Shown here piece after piece: positions 27,101-35,010 of a stretch of DNA of 63,363 bases. The notes under the pieces are model-generated. The model made no database searches. It was not told the DNA's origin and saw only the letters and a list, made by a program, of their open reading frames with translations. Made by a program: the position numbers and the translations under genes. This DNA is from Ruminococcus sp. (GTDB lineage Bacteria; Bacillota; Clostridia; Oscillospirales; Ruminococcaceae): contig JAISHV010000006.1 of assembly GCA_031262495.1 (NCBI GenBank), positions 1-63,363 on the forward strand, in the 5' to 3' direction. The number at the start of each line of letters is the position of its first letter. Within the stretch, counting starts at the first letter, position 1.

Positions 27101-28606
27101 GATTCAACTGCAACTTATGAATACAATATAGGAGATACTACAGATATTGTGGTTCTTGCTGCCGATACCGTAACAGCCGTCTGGGCAAACAAACAAGGCA
27201 TAAGCGGAATAAGTTATACTAAAAACGAAACCACAGGCTTTATCCCTGTTCCCGGCACAAGGGTAATACGCCCCGAAGCGGAATTCGTAAGTCTTATCGC
27301 AAACGGCGAGAGCACTACAGCAGATACAACCGCATTAACGTTGACCTTTGACAAGGATATCCCCGGCTTAACGGCTGATGATATTACATTAACGGGTGCA
27401 AATATAGGCACACTGACAAAAGAAAGCGAAACAGGCGTTTATACGTTAACGATAACAGGTATTACAGAAAACGGCGCAGCAGTTACAGTTACAGTTGAAA
27501 AAGAACCGTATGACTTCACGCCGGCGTCACGAGAAGTGACTGTCCATAAAGCGTTAGATGCAGAAATTTCCCCGGCAACTGCGTTGTATACACAAGGGTT
27601 AAGCGGCGGAATTAATTTTACGCTCACGCCCTACGGGTATACACTCACAGCCATAACAGGCAACAGTATCGGACTCACAGCGGGGACGGATTACACAGTA
27701 AGCACTAATAACCCGAATGTCTATACAATTAATACATCATATCTCGATTCAATCGGTGAAGACCGTGTAATTATAGCATTTATTATGAGCGGCGGCGAAA
27801 ATCCGACAGCGGCAATTACAATTGAAGAAGCTCCGGTTCAGTTTGTCCCCGTAACAGGCATTACAGGCGTTCCCTACATGGCAGAAATCAATGAGGCTCT
27901 CACGATTAGTGCGGCGGTTTCACCGGTAACAGCGACAAATCAAACTATAACGTGGATACTAAGTGCCGGAGAAACAGGCGCAACATTTATTGACAATCAG
28001 TTTTTAGCTACAACACCGGGCACAGCTACCCTCACGGCAACAATTGAGAACGGTTTAGGAGATGGCATAGACTACACCGAAGTATTTACAATCACAGTCT
28101 TAGAGCCCGAAGCACCGCCGCCCCTCCCGCCTGTAGAAGTTGAAACTATCACAATTTCAGGCGATAATGAAGCAGAAGTCGGCGAAACAATCACACTTTC
28201 GGCTGAAATTCTCCCTGTTGAAGCGGTAAATAAAAACCTGACATGGACATCAAGTGACACGAGTATTGCCGTAGTTGACAGCACAGGTACAGTTACAGGG
28301 CGAAACGCCGGAACGGTTACGATCACAGCAGCATCGGTAAACGGCATTACCGGCACAATAGAAATCACAATCAAACCGCAATATGTAGCACCGCCGTTCT
28401 TCTGGGGCGACGCTAACGGGGACGGTGATATCTCCAACATGGACGTAACACTTTTAAAACAATCCCTCGCCGGTTGGCCGGTAACAATATATGAGGGTGC
28501 TGATGCAAACGGAGACGGAGAGCTATCTAACATGGATGTCACATTACTCAAACAGTTTCTCGCCGGATGGCCTGTAAAATTAGGACCGGTGCCGGCGACA
28601 GCGTAA
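24188..28606 (+). CDS. Secreted dockerin-containing surface protein
   Basis: 1472 aa. A Sec signal peptide (KKR then a long hydrophobic core, cleavage near PVTAA, about residue 31) leads to a long run of short strands with repeated M-x-GGT/SGG motifs, typical of a parallel beta-helix. About residues 1110-1220 resemble an X2/CBM_X2 module (ISPATALYTQGLSGG ... TPYGYTLTAITG). Two Big_2-like Ig domains follow (about 1230-1400). The C-terminus is a type I dockerin with two calcium loops, DANGDGDISNMDVTLLKQ and DANGDGELSNMDVTLLKQ. Dockerins bind cohesins on scaffoldins, so this cell probably makes a cellulosome-like complex. No glycosidase domain is evident; it may be a structural or binding component. 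Confidence 0.85.
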   Translation: MNTFKKRILTVLLLGAMLIIALSLTVLPVTAANSTTTYDITGKTIAEIEERINYHLAYIHGQDDGTGALTVVGTFTNNSGYSASITVTQLHEGITLKWGATLTECGITINGPDHTGTGSTGGTFEMIAGGSVYGRVTSIRNNVDDVLVKVTAGSLTGVSNRAIVSYGNVTINGGTVSSICDHNYTPLPPTDSAVVVLTSTAKFNRTENNKTTLTLNDGTVTTEASELAAIWLQANTVMKMSGGYVENTGNEDYAGEAIEIGESSALTMYDGEIKNGIQVRTLGDCTIRGGKVSSNNLSAINSAGNDTRINVYGSGEVINNTDYAIFVDAGVAPETYAGCRINIANNAVIESKTKNGVGAITGAFHKLTMTGGTIKSTGKAIYGTTGENNVEITGGEIISTYAKDSTIMAGVVSIIDGSITSASTDTLGAVFAEGKLTMSGGTVTSVGPALGTSAFDITVSGGVVFSSNSETALTINTAGYGEIKFPTYGTGVVIACKAPSRTHAADSSTYLTVAPSTATAVWATSEDLHGISYANGANTGFLPIDNVTVIEAVQTIDITDMEPSAITAMAAAGLSTFPDVTVTGELTAVTETILLEVPSTKTLNWYATVTADSTLEGSLVKVKGNNYGWGSFNMVEGLIKNEYGNGLEYDPVVTVIIGGGVISVTDGKAVYGSASTYNTISLGTLTVQNATIEATADGGIAIEVVENANVFLRAGSNIKVVSGTAVKTQGYVEVLNTAVFSKAASPGTVVRSSTSSGSPNTGIVLAWTGEDGAIYEINSKTDLLFSPVNGNSNAYWTTQDGKHGIYYNNGSFTGFIEVEGLANLTAPDVIDITGMTAQEIRADFVKKRSTYETITLIGENHNIDATIEFPFQSVCKTVIIDADISAAADYQGNLLYTYNPSMDNKIIVNGTLRTNTGLILNDGSRGTTLEVNGLLYGHATNFSNMIRNLSSNSFSDTGAVVMFSKPVADGYDSTATYEYNIGDTTDIVVLAADTVTAVWANKQGISGISYTKNETTGFIPVPGTRVIRPEAEFVSLIANGESTTADTTALTLTFDKDIPGLTADDITLTGANIGTLTKESETGVYTLTITGITENGAAVTVTVEKEPYDFTPASREVTVHKALDAEISPATALYTQGLSGGINFTLTPYGYTLTAITGNSIGLTAGTDYTVSTNNPNVYTINTSYLDSIGEDRVIIAFIMSGGENPTAAITIEEAPVQFVPVTGITGVPYMAEINEALTISAAVSPVTATNQTITWILSAGETGATFIDNQFLATTPGTATLTATIENGLGDGIDYTEVFTITVLEPEAPPPLPPVEVETITISGDNEAEVGETITLSAEILPVEAVNKNLTWTSSDTSIAVVDSTGTVTGRNAGTVTITAASVNGITGTIEITIKPQYVAPPFFWGDANGDGDISNMDVTLLKQSLAGWPVTIYEGADANGDGELSNMDVTLLKQFLAGWPVKLGPVPATA

Positions 28607-28630
28607 CAGGCAATTCTTACAATATAAAAA

Positions 28631-28662
28631 GAGCTTCCGATTTAACTCGGAAGCCCTTTTTT
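28631..28662. terminator. Bidirectional terminator between convergent surface-protein genes
   Basis: GCTTCCGA (28633-28640) pairs with TCGGAAGC (28647-28654), flanked by TAAAAA on the left and CTTTTTT on the right, so it can serve both genes. Confidence 0.85.
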
Positions 28663-28672
28663 GATATACTTT

Positions 28673-31600
28673 TTAATCTACCCTCTCGGTTATAATCGCT
28701 ACAAACCCGGTTCGTGAGGTTTTGAAAACAACATTTCCGTCTATAATATCAGCCGGAGTTTGATACCATTTATTTGCGCCCCAATCATAAATCAGTACAA
28801 AGAGTTTTGTGCCGTTTTCTGCTTTTACCCCTAATTTCTCAAGGCTTACGGAAAGTTTTTCAGATGAGCCCCAGCCGCCTTTTTGTGCGGTTTCAAAGAT
28901 GCCTAAGACTTCGGTGTCCCATTTGTTTGTAATAAAGTTTGTGACTTGTTCGGTGCGCGCAGTACTCATATATACACGTGTGAGGATTTGCGCGGTTTTT
29001 TCGTTTAGTATCAAGCTGATAGTTCCGACAAATTCGTCGTCACGGTATAATGTTATTATAAGCATAGTTTCTATGCCGTTTGACGCTTCAAATAGTTTCT
29101 CCGAAGTTTTCGCCGACAGCCCTTTAGCCCCTGCGGGGATAATTATAGTAATTAACGTTTCGCCGTTTGCTTTTGCGATTTCGGCGGCTTTCTGCAATGC
29201 TTTAGCAGTAGATTCGGAGTTCACAGAGCCTGTGTCGTTTACTCCCGCTTCAACTTCTATGCCGTCTTCTGTGATGGTTAAGATTGATGTAACACCCGAT
29301 TCCAATGTGAAATTTTCAGTATCGCCTTGTTCATAGTTTTCAGAAACAGGAGGGTCAGACGGCAGAGCCGTATATGACGATGAGTAAGACGGGTAAGGAT
29401 TTTCGGGTACAACGGCATTTCCGGTATCGCCCGGGTCGTCAGTTTCGCCGGGGTCGTCAGTTTCGCCGGGATCATCAGTTTCGCCCGGGTCATCAGTCTC
29501 GCCGGGATCAACAGGCGGAACAAATCCGTAAAACGTATAAAGCCGCGGCATTGTATCATCAGAGCCGCTTATAATGCTGTCGCCCTCATGCCATGTACGG
29601 AGTTGGGGTAACATATAATCGGCATTTGTAAGGGTTGCAGCACTGTCGCCGTAAGCATCATTCGCGTGCTGTAGCATAAGCTCTGCGGCTCTCCACAAGC
29701 CGCCGCCTGTTCCTTCAAAAAGGTCTCCCTCTGCACTATCATTCATGGTTTCTATAGCTTCAAGGGCAACAGTCCCGTCCGGGAAGCCGAGGTTGTGATC
29801 AATATAGCCTTCATAGCTAATATAGATATCACCGAAGAAATCGTTGTTATCATAAACGCCCGTTCCATCACTGCCGCCGTTTCGGTTTGAATAATCCCAA
29901 GCGTTGATAAATTCCGGTCCGATATACATATTGTTTATCACATGGTCGTTTAAAACGAAACCCGCTATCCCGCCTAAATATGTATATTCGCCCCACCATC
30001 TGTCATAATAATCTGCAGTAGTGTCGATAGGGTCGTCGGGGTCGTCATCAAGGGTAATTGTTGTTACGGTGAGGTTATTGAGCAGACAGAAAGTCTCACT
30101 GTCCGTCATTGACGTATATCCCGCAATACCGCCCATATACAAGTCTTCATACCATGCATCAGCTTCGATTGAAGTTGGCTGATAAGCATAGAGACTCGTC
30201 GCCGATTCTGAGTTCATCACAACCGATTGAAAACTTGAGCCGACAATACCGCCGATAGCTGCGCCGCTGTCATAAGACGAGTAAGTATAGTTAATTTTTT
30301 TGAATGAAACCTTTCCGCCGTATACATTGTCCGAAAAGACTATTGTATTCCCCTCTATGCGCCCGATTAAACCGCCGATATAGACTTCATTGTTATTAGC
30401 GTAGTCCGAGCTTTCAGATACGGCGGAGAGAATGGTTATGTCAGGTTCTTTTACTGTAACATATACAATCAGGCTGTTTTGTGCATCTCCCGAAAGTGCA
30501 CCCGCGTGAATGTGGTTCGCCCAAGTCTCAAATTCCGCGAAAAGTTCCCCGGGCAAGCCGCTTCCCGCATTGATTTCGGGTTCTTCAAGCGTAAAGCGTT
30601 CGATATTGACATTTTTAATTTGAGAAAAAAGTCCGGCGTAACCCATCGGCGCAAAGTTTATATTAAGCCCCGAAATAACAGGATAGGTCTCGTTGTAATC
30701 GCCCTTTGCCGTCATGCTCCCTGTAAAACGCGTGGTGTGGTCTTCTACATTTAAAGCTTCTCTGCCGGTGTCGCGCCCCATAAAGGGAACAGGTTTCCAG
30801 AGGTGAGCGGAGAGGTCGATATCCGCGCCTAAAATAACGGTTTTTCCGTCGAAATAATAGGGGTCGCCCTGTAATAGATATCCGAATAATCCCATTTCGG
30901 CGGCGTTATTTATCGTAACAGAAAAGTGGTCTGATTCGCTGAAAACAGTTGCACGGTTTCCGGCGTTATGCCAATAGTCGCCGGTGTCCCAAATTTTGAA
31001 ATATTCCAGCCCCCCGGAAAAAACATCAAAACTCGTTTCATCGCCTCTGATCAACTCAGGATCAAGGGCATTTTCGCCCATTTCACACGCGAATTGGGGC
31101 ACCATGGCAGAAAAATGCGTATTATTCCCAACGGATGAGGTCGCACCGATTGCTGTAAGCGTACCGCCATTAAAAAATGCGTAATTATCCCAATTCCCTC
31201 CGTCAAGTCCTAATGATTCAGCGGCGTTGTCGCCGCCTTTTGCGAAAAGATTCAATCCGTCAAAAAACATATCGCCGCACGACAGACCGACAGACGTGTC
31301 AACACCGCCTGCTATGGCGTTCAAAGTACCGTTGCCGCTGAAATAGAGGAAACTCTCTGAGTCGATGCCGTATACATTATATTCGCTCACGGACAGTTCC
31401 GATGAAAATGTACTTTCGCCGTAAGGTACATTTATAGTTGCATCTAAGTAATAATTATCAACTCTTAAACCCCAATTCGCCGAGGTTGTGAAACTGAAAT
31501 TCATCAGGTTTAATGTATTAGTTTCGTTATCCCAAGACCAGTTGACGTTTTGCCCCAAAGTGAAAGGCTCACCATAATAAGGATCGGACATATAAAGCCC

Positions 31601-31762
31601 TTGATCGTCATCTTCTAAATATAAGTAATAATCTGCGCCTGTTATTTCAAGCGGCATGACCTCGTTATCCGCCGCGTTCACCGGCAGCACGGGTATTACG
31701 GGTATCACCAAACAAAGCATTATAGCGGATAAAACCGCCGCGAAAAATTTCTGTAGTTTCAT
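28673..31762 (-). CDS. Secreted surface protein with GLUG-like repeats and DPGETD linker
   Basis: 1029 aa from the ATG at 31762 (MKLQKFFAAVLSAIM), which has GGGAGGG just upstream; another ATG at 31774 lacks a ribosome site. A signal peptide ends near PVNAAD (about residue 31). The middle shows GLUG-like motifs (GGLIGRIEG, GGIVGSSFQ, GGIAGYTSM, GGIAGFVLN at about residues 470-640), as in some surface adhesins. An acidic linker of four DPGETD hexapeptides precedes a ~240-residue C-terminal domain containing IIIPAGAKGLSAKTSEKLF and ending GFVAIITERVD. No sortase, S-layer or dockerin anchor is visible, so the attachment mode is unknown. Confidence 0.8.
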   Translation of the reverse strand: MKLQKFFAAVLSAIMLCLVIPVIPVLPVNAADNEVMPLEITGADYYLYLEDDDQGLYMSDPYYGEPFTLGQNVNWSWDNETNTLNLMNFSFTTSANWGLRVDNYYLDATINVPYGESTFSSELSVSEYNVYGIDSESFLYFSGNGTLNAIAGGVDTSVGLSCGDMFFDGLNLFAKGGDNAAESLGLDGGNWDNYAFFNGGTLTAIGATSSVGNNTHFSAMVPQFACEMGENALDPELIRGDETSFDVFSGGLEYFKIWDTGDYWHNAGNRATVFSESDHFSVTINNAAEMGLFGYLLQGDPYYFDGKTVILGADIDLSAHLWKPVPFMGRDTGREALNVEDHTTRFTGSMTAKGDYNETYPVISGLNINFAPMGYAGLFSQIKNVNIERFTLEEPEINAGSGLPGELFAEFETWANHIHAGALSGDAQNSLIVYVTVKEPDITILSAVSESSDYANNNEVYIGGLIGRIEGNTIVFSDNVYGGKVSFKKINYTYSSYDSGAAIGGIVGSSFQSVVMNSESATSLYAYQPTSIEADAWYEDLYMGGIAGYTSMTDSETFCLLNNLTVTTITLDDDPDDPIDTTADYYDRWWGEYTYLGGIAGFVLNDHVINNMYIGPEFINAWDYSNRNGGSDGTGVYDNNDFFGDIYISYEGYIDHNLGFPDGTVALEAIETMNDSAEGDLFEGTGGGLWRAAELMLQHANDAYGDSAATLTNADYMLPQLRTWHEGDSIISGSDDTMPRLYTFYGFVPPVDPGETDDPGETDDPGETDDPGETDDPGDTGNAVVPENPYPSYSSSYTALPSDPPVSENYEQGDTENFTLESGVTSILTITEDGIEVEAGVNDTGSVNSESTAKALQKAAEIAKANGETLITIIIPAGAKGLSAKTSEKLFEASNGIETMLIITLYRDDEFVGTISLILNEKTAQILTRVYMSTARTEQVTNFITNKWDTEVLGIFETAQKGGWGSSEKLSVSLEKLGVKAENGTKLFVLIYDWGANKWYQTPADIIDGNVVFKTSRTGFVAIITERVD
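29433..29504 (-). repeat. Four 18-bp tandem repeats coding for a DPGETD linker
   Basis: Four units of 18 bp (29433, 29451, 29469, 29487) differ by a few silent changes and encode acidic-proline hexapeptides. Copy number changes would keep the frame and alter linker length. Confidence 0.9.
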
Positions 31763-31851
31763 ATTCCCTCCCATTAAAAAACGTATTTAAGTAAACAGAA
31801 CCTCTTAGATTGTTATTCTGCTATCGTGTTCAATATTAGATTGTTAATGGT

Positions 31852-31880
31852 ATTTTAACATATTTTTAAGCGTTTGTCAA
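31852..31880 (-). promoter_or_regulatory. Promoter of the GLUG-repeat surface protein
   Basis: Minus strand TTGACA (31875-31880), 17-bp spacer, TAAAAT (31852-31857), about 90 bp before the ATG at 31762. Confidence 0.8.
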
Positions 31881-31885
31881 TAGGA

Positions 31886-31931
31886 ATGGTGAAATTTTCG
31901 GGGATTTTGTCGTTCGTGTGTCAATGATAAG
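31886..31931. repeat. 46-bp remnant joining the two ends of the IS481-type element
   Basis: Bases 31886-31912 are identical to the right edge of the IS at 47591-47617, and 31912-31931 are identical to its left edge at 46416-46435. The order here is right edge then left edge, as in a head-to-tail or circular junction, without any transposase between them. Confidence 0.7.
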
Positions 31932-31972
31932 AAAATAAGAAAAAATCAGTCTTATTGAAATAAATTACCTCT

Positions 31973-31978
31973 TATAAT
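31973..31978 (+). promoter_or_regulatory. Possible -10 box for the DUF378 gene
   Basis: TATAAT at 31973-31978 lies 82 bp upstream of the DUF378 start. No good -35 is found at 16-18 bp, so this is tentative. Confidence 0.35.
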
Positions 31979-32060
31979 ATTAACAATGTGTAATAAACTA
32001 ATCACAGTACAATTTCCGCTAAAAGAAATTGTTTAAAAGAAAATAACGGAGTGAAAATTT

Positions 32061-32288
32061 ATGAATAAATTAGCTTTAGTTCTCTTAGTCATAGGCGGTC
32101 TTAACTGGGGTCTTGTCGGGCTCTTCGGTTTTGATCTCGTAGCTTGGCTCTTCGGCGGCAGCGGTGCAGTTATCTCACGCATTGTCTACGTCATCATCGC
32201 CCTCTCAGCTATCTGGTGTATCTCTTTCTTTTTCAAAGACAGAGCAAACAACATCGGCAGAGGCAGACGAGCAGAAGCAAGAAGCTAA
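32061..32288 (+). CDS. DUF378 family small membrane protein
   Basis: 75 aa with the family hallmark near the N-terminus (VIGGLNWGLVGLFGFDLV) and two transmembrane helices (about residues 3-26 and 36-58), followed by a basic tail. GGAGTG precedes the ATG. Members are common in Clostridia and cyanobacteria; function is unknown. It is monocistronic and is followed directly by a purine-rich heptad array and a terminator. Confidence 0.92.
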   Translation: MNKLALVLLVIGGLNWGLVGLFGFDLVAWLFGGSGAVISRIVYVIIALSAIWCISFFFKDRANNIGRGRRAEARS

Positions 32289-32334
32289 ACACAGAAGTCA
32301 GAAGTCAGAGGTCAGAAGTCAGATCACGGATGCT
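32289..32334 (+). repeat. Stop-linked purine heptad array (DUF378 gene)
   Basis: Directly after the TAA at 32286-32288 come CAGAAGT, CAGAAGT, CAGAGGT, CAGAAGT and CAGATCA heptads on the coding strand. It is one of many such arrays in the window that begin at or within a few bases of a stop codon. Confidence 0.85.
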
Positions 32335-32381
32335 TTTATTTGTTAACTTGTTAGCAGATTAAAGTGTCCGTGACTTTTTTG
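32324..32381 (+). terminator. Terminator after the DUF378 heptad array
   Basis: TCACGGA (32324-32330) pairs with TCCGTGA (32367-32373), followed by CTTTTTTG. The loop is long (36 bases), so confidence is moderate. Confidence 0.55.
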
Positions 32382-32405
32382 TTTTTCTTGTCGTTTTATA
32401 CAAAA

Positions 32406-32447
32406 TTAATCGGAAGTTTTTGTTCGATGTAACAAACTTCCGATTAA
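32406..32447. terminator. Long hairpin upstream of the phage-like cassette
   Basis: TTAATCGGAAGTTT with GTT pairs with AACAAACTTCCGATTAA over about 17 bp with a two-base bulge; short T-rich runs on both sides. It probably insulates the cassette promoter at 32462. Confidence 0.55.
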
Positions 32448-32461
32448 TTTTCAGAATTAAC

Positions 32462-32490
32462 TTGACAAATGAAACGAAATGTGGTATAAT
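32462..32490 (+). promoter_or_regulatory. Consensus sigma-A promoter of the phage-like cassette
   Basis: TTGACA (32462-32467), 17-bp spacer, TATAAT (32485-32490). A perfect housekeeping promoter in front of packaging genes is unusual for a regulated prophage. Confidence 0.85.
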
Positions 32491-32538
32491 GCATACATAA
32501 CACGAAACACAATTCATTAATTTTGAGGTAATTAATTT

Positions 32539-32736
32539 ATGTGGGATCTTTACAACGAATCTTTGCGCGACCGATATGAAGATATGGAACGCAAATATAA
32601 CCCCGAAAATCATTTAGAACAACAGCCCCGCTGCTCATCTTGCAGCTCAAAAATCTATCCCGGGGATACGATTTATACGGTTGACCGATTTGTATATTGT
32701 GCGGAGTGTGTAGAGGAGTCTGAATACTATGTGTAA
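32539..32736 (+). CDS. Small zinc-finger protein (first gene of phage-like cassette)
   Basis: 65 aa; GAGGT precedes the ATG. Residues ~32-58 carry two CxxC pairs (CSSC and CAEC) separated by about 20 residues, a treble-clef or zinc-ribbon-like metal site. Such small metal-binding proteins often precede packaging genes in Firmicute prophages. A regulatory or DNA-binding role is inferred from context only. Confidence 0.7.
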   Translation: MWDLYNESLRDRYEDMERKYNPENHLEQQPRCSSCSSKIYPGDTIYTVDRFVYCAECVEESEYYV

Positions 32737-32794
32737 ATTTACAGAGAAACATTAAAACGAAAATACATAATAAGTTTTTGAGGGAAGAAAAATT

Positions 32795-33136
32795 ATGCCG
32801 AAACGAAAAAGAGATACCGATGCCGTCGAGAAAGCATTACTTAGGCGGGCACTCGGTTATCGCGCACGCGAAATATATTTAGTCCCTGCCGATAGTGAAA
32901 CTTCCGATAGTACAAGCGGGTTAGGTTGCGGTGAAACTTCCGAAAAAGTCGTGAAAATCACCGAAAAAGATGTTGCACCGAGTATTCAAGCCTGTATAGC
33001 GTGGCTCAAAGCATACAGCCCCGAAATTTGGGGGAAAACCGTTTCGGCTGATGAAGACTCCGATGTTTCTATGCTCTATGCGGCTTTGACAAATACTTCA
33101 AATGCCTTACAATTCAATATTGAGGAAAACGATTGA
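32795..33136 (+). CDS. Phage terminase small subunit-like protein
   Basis: 113 aa; GAGGGAAG precedes the ATG. The pattern EKALLRRALGYRAREIY, an acidic variable stretch, VVKITEKDVAPSIQACIAWLKAYSPEIWG is the form often annotated as terminase small subunit or HTH packaging protein in siphophages. It would recognise DNA for packaging. Its stop overlaps the large terminase start (TGATG), which supports the call. Confidence 0.65.
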   Translation: MPKRKRDTDAVEKALLRRALGYRAREIYLVPADSETSDSTSGLGCGETSEKVVKITEKDVAPSIQACIAWLKAYSPEIWGKTVSADEDSDVSMLYAALTNTSNALQFNIEEND

Positions 33137-34425
33137 TGACATTTTCTAAATTGTCCCAAAAGCAAAAATTGATTTTCACGTGGGCCTATTTGAAACCCTC
33201 TGAAATCATGCAAAATTCGGAAACAGACGAATATAAAGGCATTATCGCCGACGGCGCGGTTCGTACTGGGAAAACGATTTGTATGTCTGTGAGTTTCATA
33301 TTATGGGCGATGAAGACGTTTGACGGAAAGTCTTTCGGGATTTGCGGGAAGACTGTGCGGTCGGTTGAGCGGAATATTATTCGTCCGCTCGGTGATGTTT
33401 CGGATTTGACTAAATTTTTCAAATTGGACTATCGGCGGAGTGAGAGTTGTCTGATTATTTCACAAAAAGGTAAATCTAACCGTTTTTATATCTTCGGAGG
33501 AAAGGACGAGAGCAGTTATATGCTCATTCAGGGGATTACACTTTCGGGCGTGATGTTTGATGAGGCGGCACTCTCGCCGGCAAGTTTTATTGAGCAAGCC
33601 TGTGCGCGTACAATTTCCGAGGCCGGTGCGAAACTCTGGTTTAACTGTAATCCCGGGAGCAAGCGGAGTTATTTTTACCAAAACTGGATTCTGAAAGCTC
33701 ATGAAAAGCACCTCTTGCGCCTCAGTCTTTTGATGAAAGATAATCCGATTCTTTCCAAAAAGCAGATTGAAGAAGCCGAAACAATGTATACAGGCGTGTT
33801 TCGCGACAGGTATATTTTGGGTAAATGGGTTGATGCCGAGGGGATAATTTACCGTGAATTTGCCGAAAACCCTGAAAAATTCTTGCTTGATGAGGTGCCT
33901 GATGATTTGATTTACGGTGTTGCGGGGCTTGATTTCGGCGGGAACGGGTCGGCTCATGCGGCGATTTTGGTTGGATTTACAAGAAATTTTTCAAAGATGG
34001 TGGTATTGGATGAATACTACCGCCGTGAGATAATTACACCGGCGCGGCTTGAGAGTGAAGTAACGGAATTCATAAAAAAAAGCCGTCAGCGGATTTTGCT
34101 GAGGGATTTGTATTGCGACTCGGCGGAGCAGGTTCTTATAAAGGGCTTGAAAGCGCGGTTTGCGGCGGAGAAAATCCCGATTAATGTTCATAACGCAAAA
34201 AAAGGCGCGATTTTAGACCGCATTGCCTTTGAAAATCTGATGTTCAGCAAAAAAAGGCTCTTTATTATGCGAAACTGCGTTCACCTGATAGAAGCCTTAG
34301 AAACAGCCGTCTGGGACAACAGCGGAAAACGCCTTGATGATGGCAGTGTAAATATTGACAGTTTGGATGCGCTGGAATATGCCGCCGAATCGCAAATGAA
34401 GCAATGCACGGAATACAGAATGTGA
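33136..34425 (+). CDS. Phage terminase large subunit
   Basis: 429 aa from the ATG at 33136, which overlaps the small-subunit stop; a TTG at 33133 is less likely. Walker A is GAVRTGKT (40-47) and Walker B VMFDEA (139-144), the PBSX/SPP1-type packaging ATPase pattern; the C-terminal nuclease half shows GLDFGGNG and YCDSAE with acidic residues suited to metal binding. The length is normal for the family and no frameshift is seen, so the motor looks intact. The stop is followed by a GAATGTC-type array rather than by the portal gene; the portal lies 2.6 kb away beyond an inserted ABC operon. Confidence 0.9.
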   Translation: MTFSKLSQKQKLIFTWAYLKPSEIMQNSETDEYKGIIADGAVRTGKTICMSVSFILWAMKTFDGKSFGICGKTVRSVERNIIRPLGDVSDLTKFFKLDYRRSESCLIISQKGKSNRFYIFGGKDESSYMLIQGITLSGVMFDEAALSPASFIEQACARTISEAGAKLWFNCNPGSKRSYFYQNWILKAHEKHLLRLSLLMKDNPILSKKQIEEAETMYTGVFRDRYILGKWVDAEGIIYREFAENPEKFLLDEVPDDLIYGVAGLDFGGNGSAHAAILVGFTRNFSKMVVLDEYYRREIITPARLESEVTEFIKKSRQRILLRDLYCDSAEQVLIKGLKARFAAEKIPINVHNAKKGAILDRIAFENLMFSKKRLFIMRNCVHLIEALETAVWDNSGKRLDDGSVNIDSLDALEYAAESQMKQCTEYRM

Positions 34426-34437
34426 ATTTCGCGTTTG

Positions 34438-34650
34438 GATGTCTAATGAATGTCAATATGAATGTCTGTGAATGTCGCGTTTGAATGTCATATGAATGTC
34501 AATATGAATGTCGTGAATGTCACGTTTGCATGACTTTGTCAGGGGCAAGAGGGAGAGGGGGCGGCTATCTGAGGCAGTATTACCCCGCCGCCCCCTCTCC
34601 CTCTCACCCCCGACACCCCCCTCTCCCTCTCCCCCTGCGGGGTTGCCAAG
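34438..34650 (+). repeat. Composite 3'-end repeat after terminase: GAATGTC array plus 18-bp GC stem
   Basis: Irregularly spaced GAATGTC heptamers (34445-34530) lead to a perfect 18-bp stem, 34548-34565 with 34587-34604, 21-base loop, then a second C-rich stretch. Reading frames opening across it (34485-34768) are compositional artefacts. The part 34527-34650 is almost identical, in inverted orientation, to 40203-40345. Confidence 0.85.
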
Positions 34651-34777
34651 CTGCGCGATTAAGTATTTTTCACCCTTTTTGTATATTCACTTTAAGCAGC
34701 TTCTTAACTCGTCCGCGCTTCGCTGTCTCTTGATTTTAGCTGATAAACGAAAATATCATAATCGCTAATAGATTACT

Positions 34778-35005
34778 ACCATGCCGCCACAGGGGGAGAG
34801 GGGTAGGGGGTGCAGGGGGTGTAGGGGAGAGGGGGCGGCGTCACGCCTGCCACTCCGAATAGCCGCCCCCTCTCCCCTCATCCCCTGCAAGACATTCAAA
34901 CGGACATTCACAGACATTCATATTGACATTCATTCTGACATTCAAACGCGACATTCACAGACATTCATCCGACATTCAAACGCGACATTCATCTGTATTC
35001 TGTAT
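34778..35005 (-). repeat. Composite 3'-end repeat of the ABC permease gene
   Basis: On the minus strand, after the permease stop (35011), come CAGAATA heptads, a GAATGTC array, then a 17-bp stem (34823-34839 with 34862-34878). It faces the terminase element, and 34651-34777 between them holds no gene. Its GC-rich part is nearly identical to 63231-63363 at the right end of the window. Confidence 0.85.
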
Positions 35006-35010
35006 TCTGT

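Noticed and set aside
34485-34768. Open frames of 82-83 codons in the GC-rich repeat after terminase, with a matching frame at 40110-40370 on the other strand
   Set aside because: They are produced by the near-identical repeat DNA (poly-purine arms giving Gly/Arg/Pro runs), have no ribosome site and cross the stem-loops.
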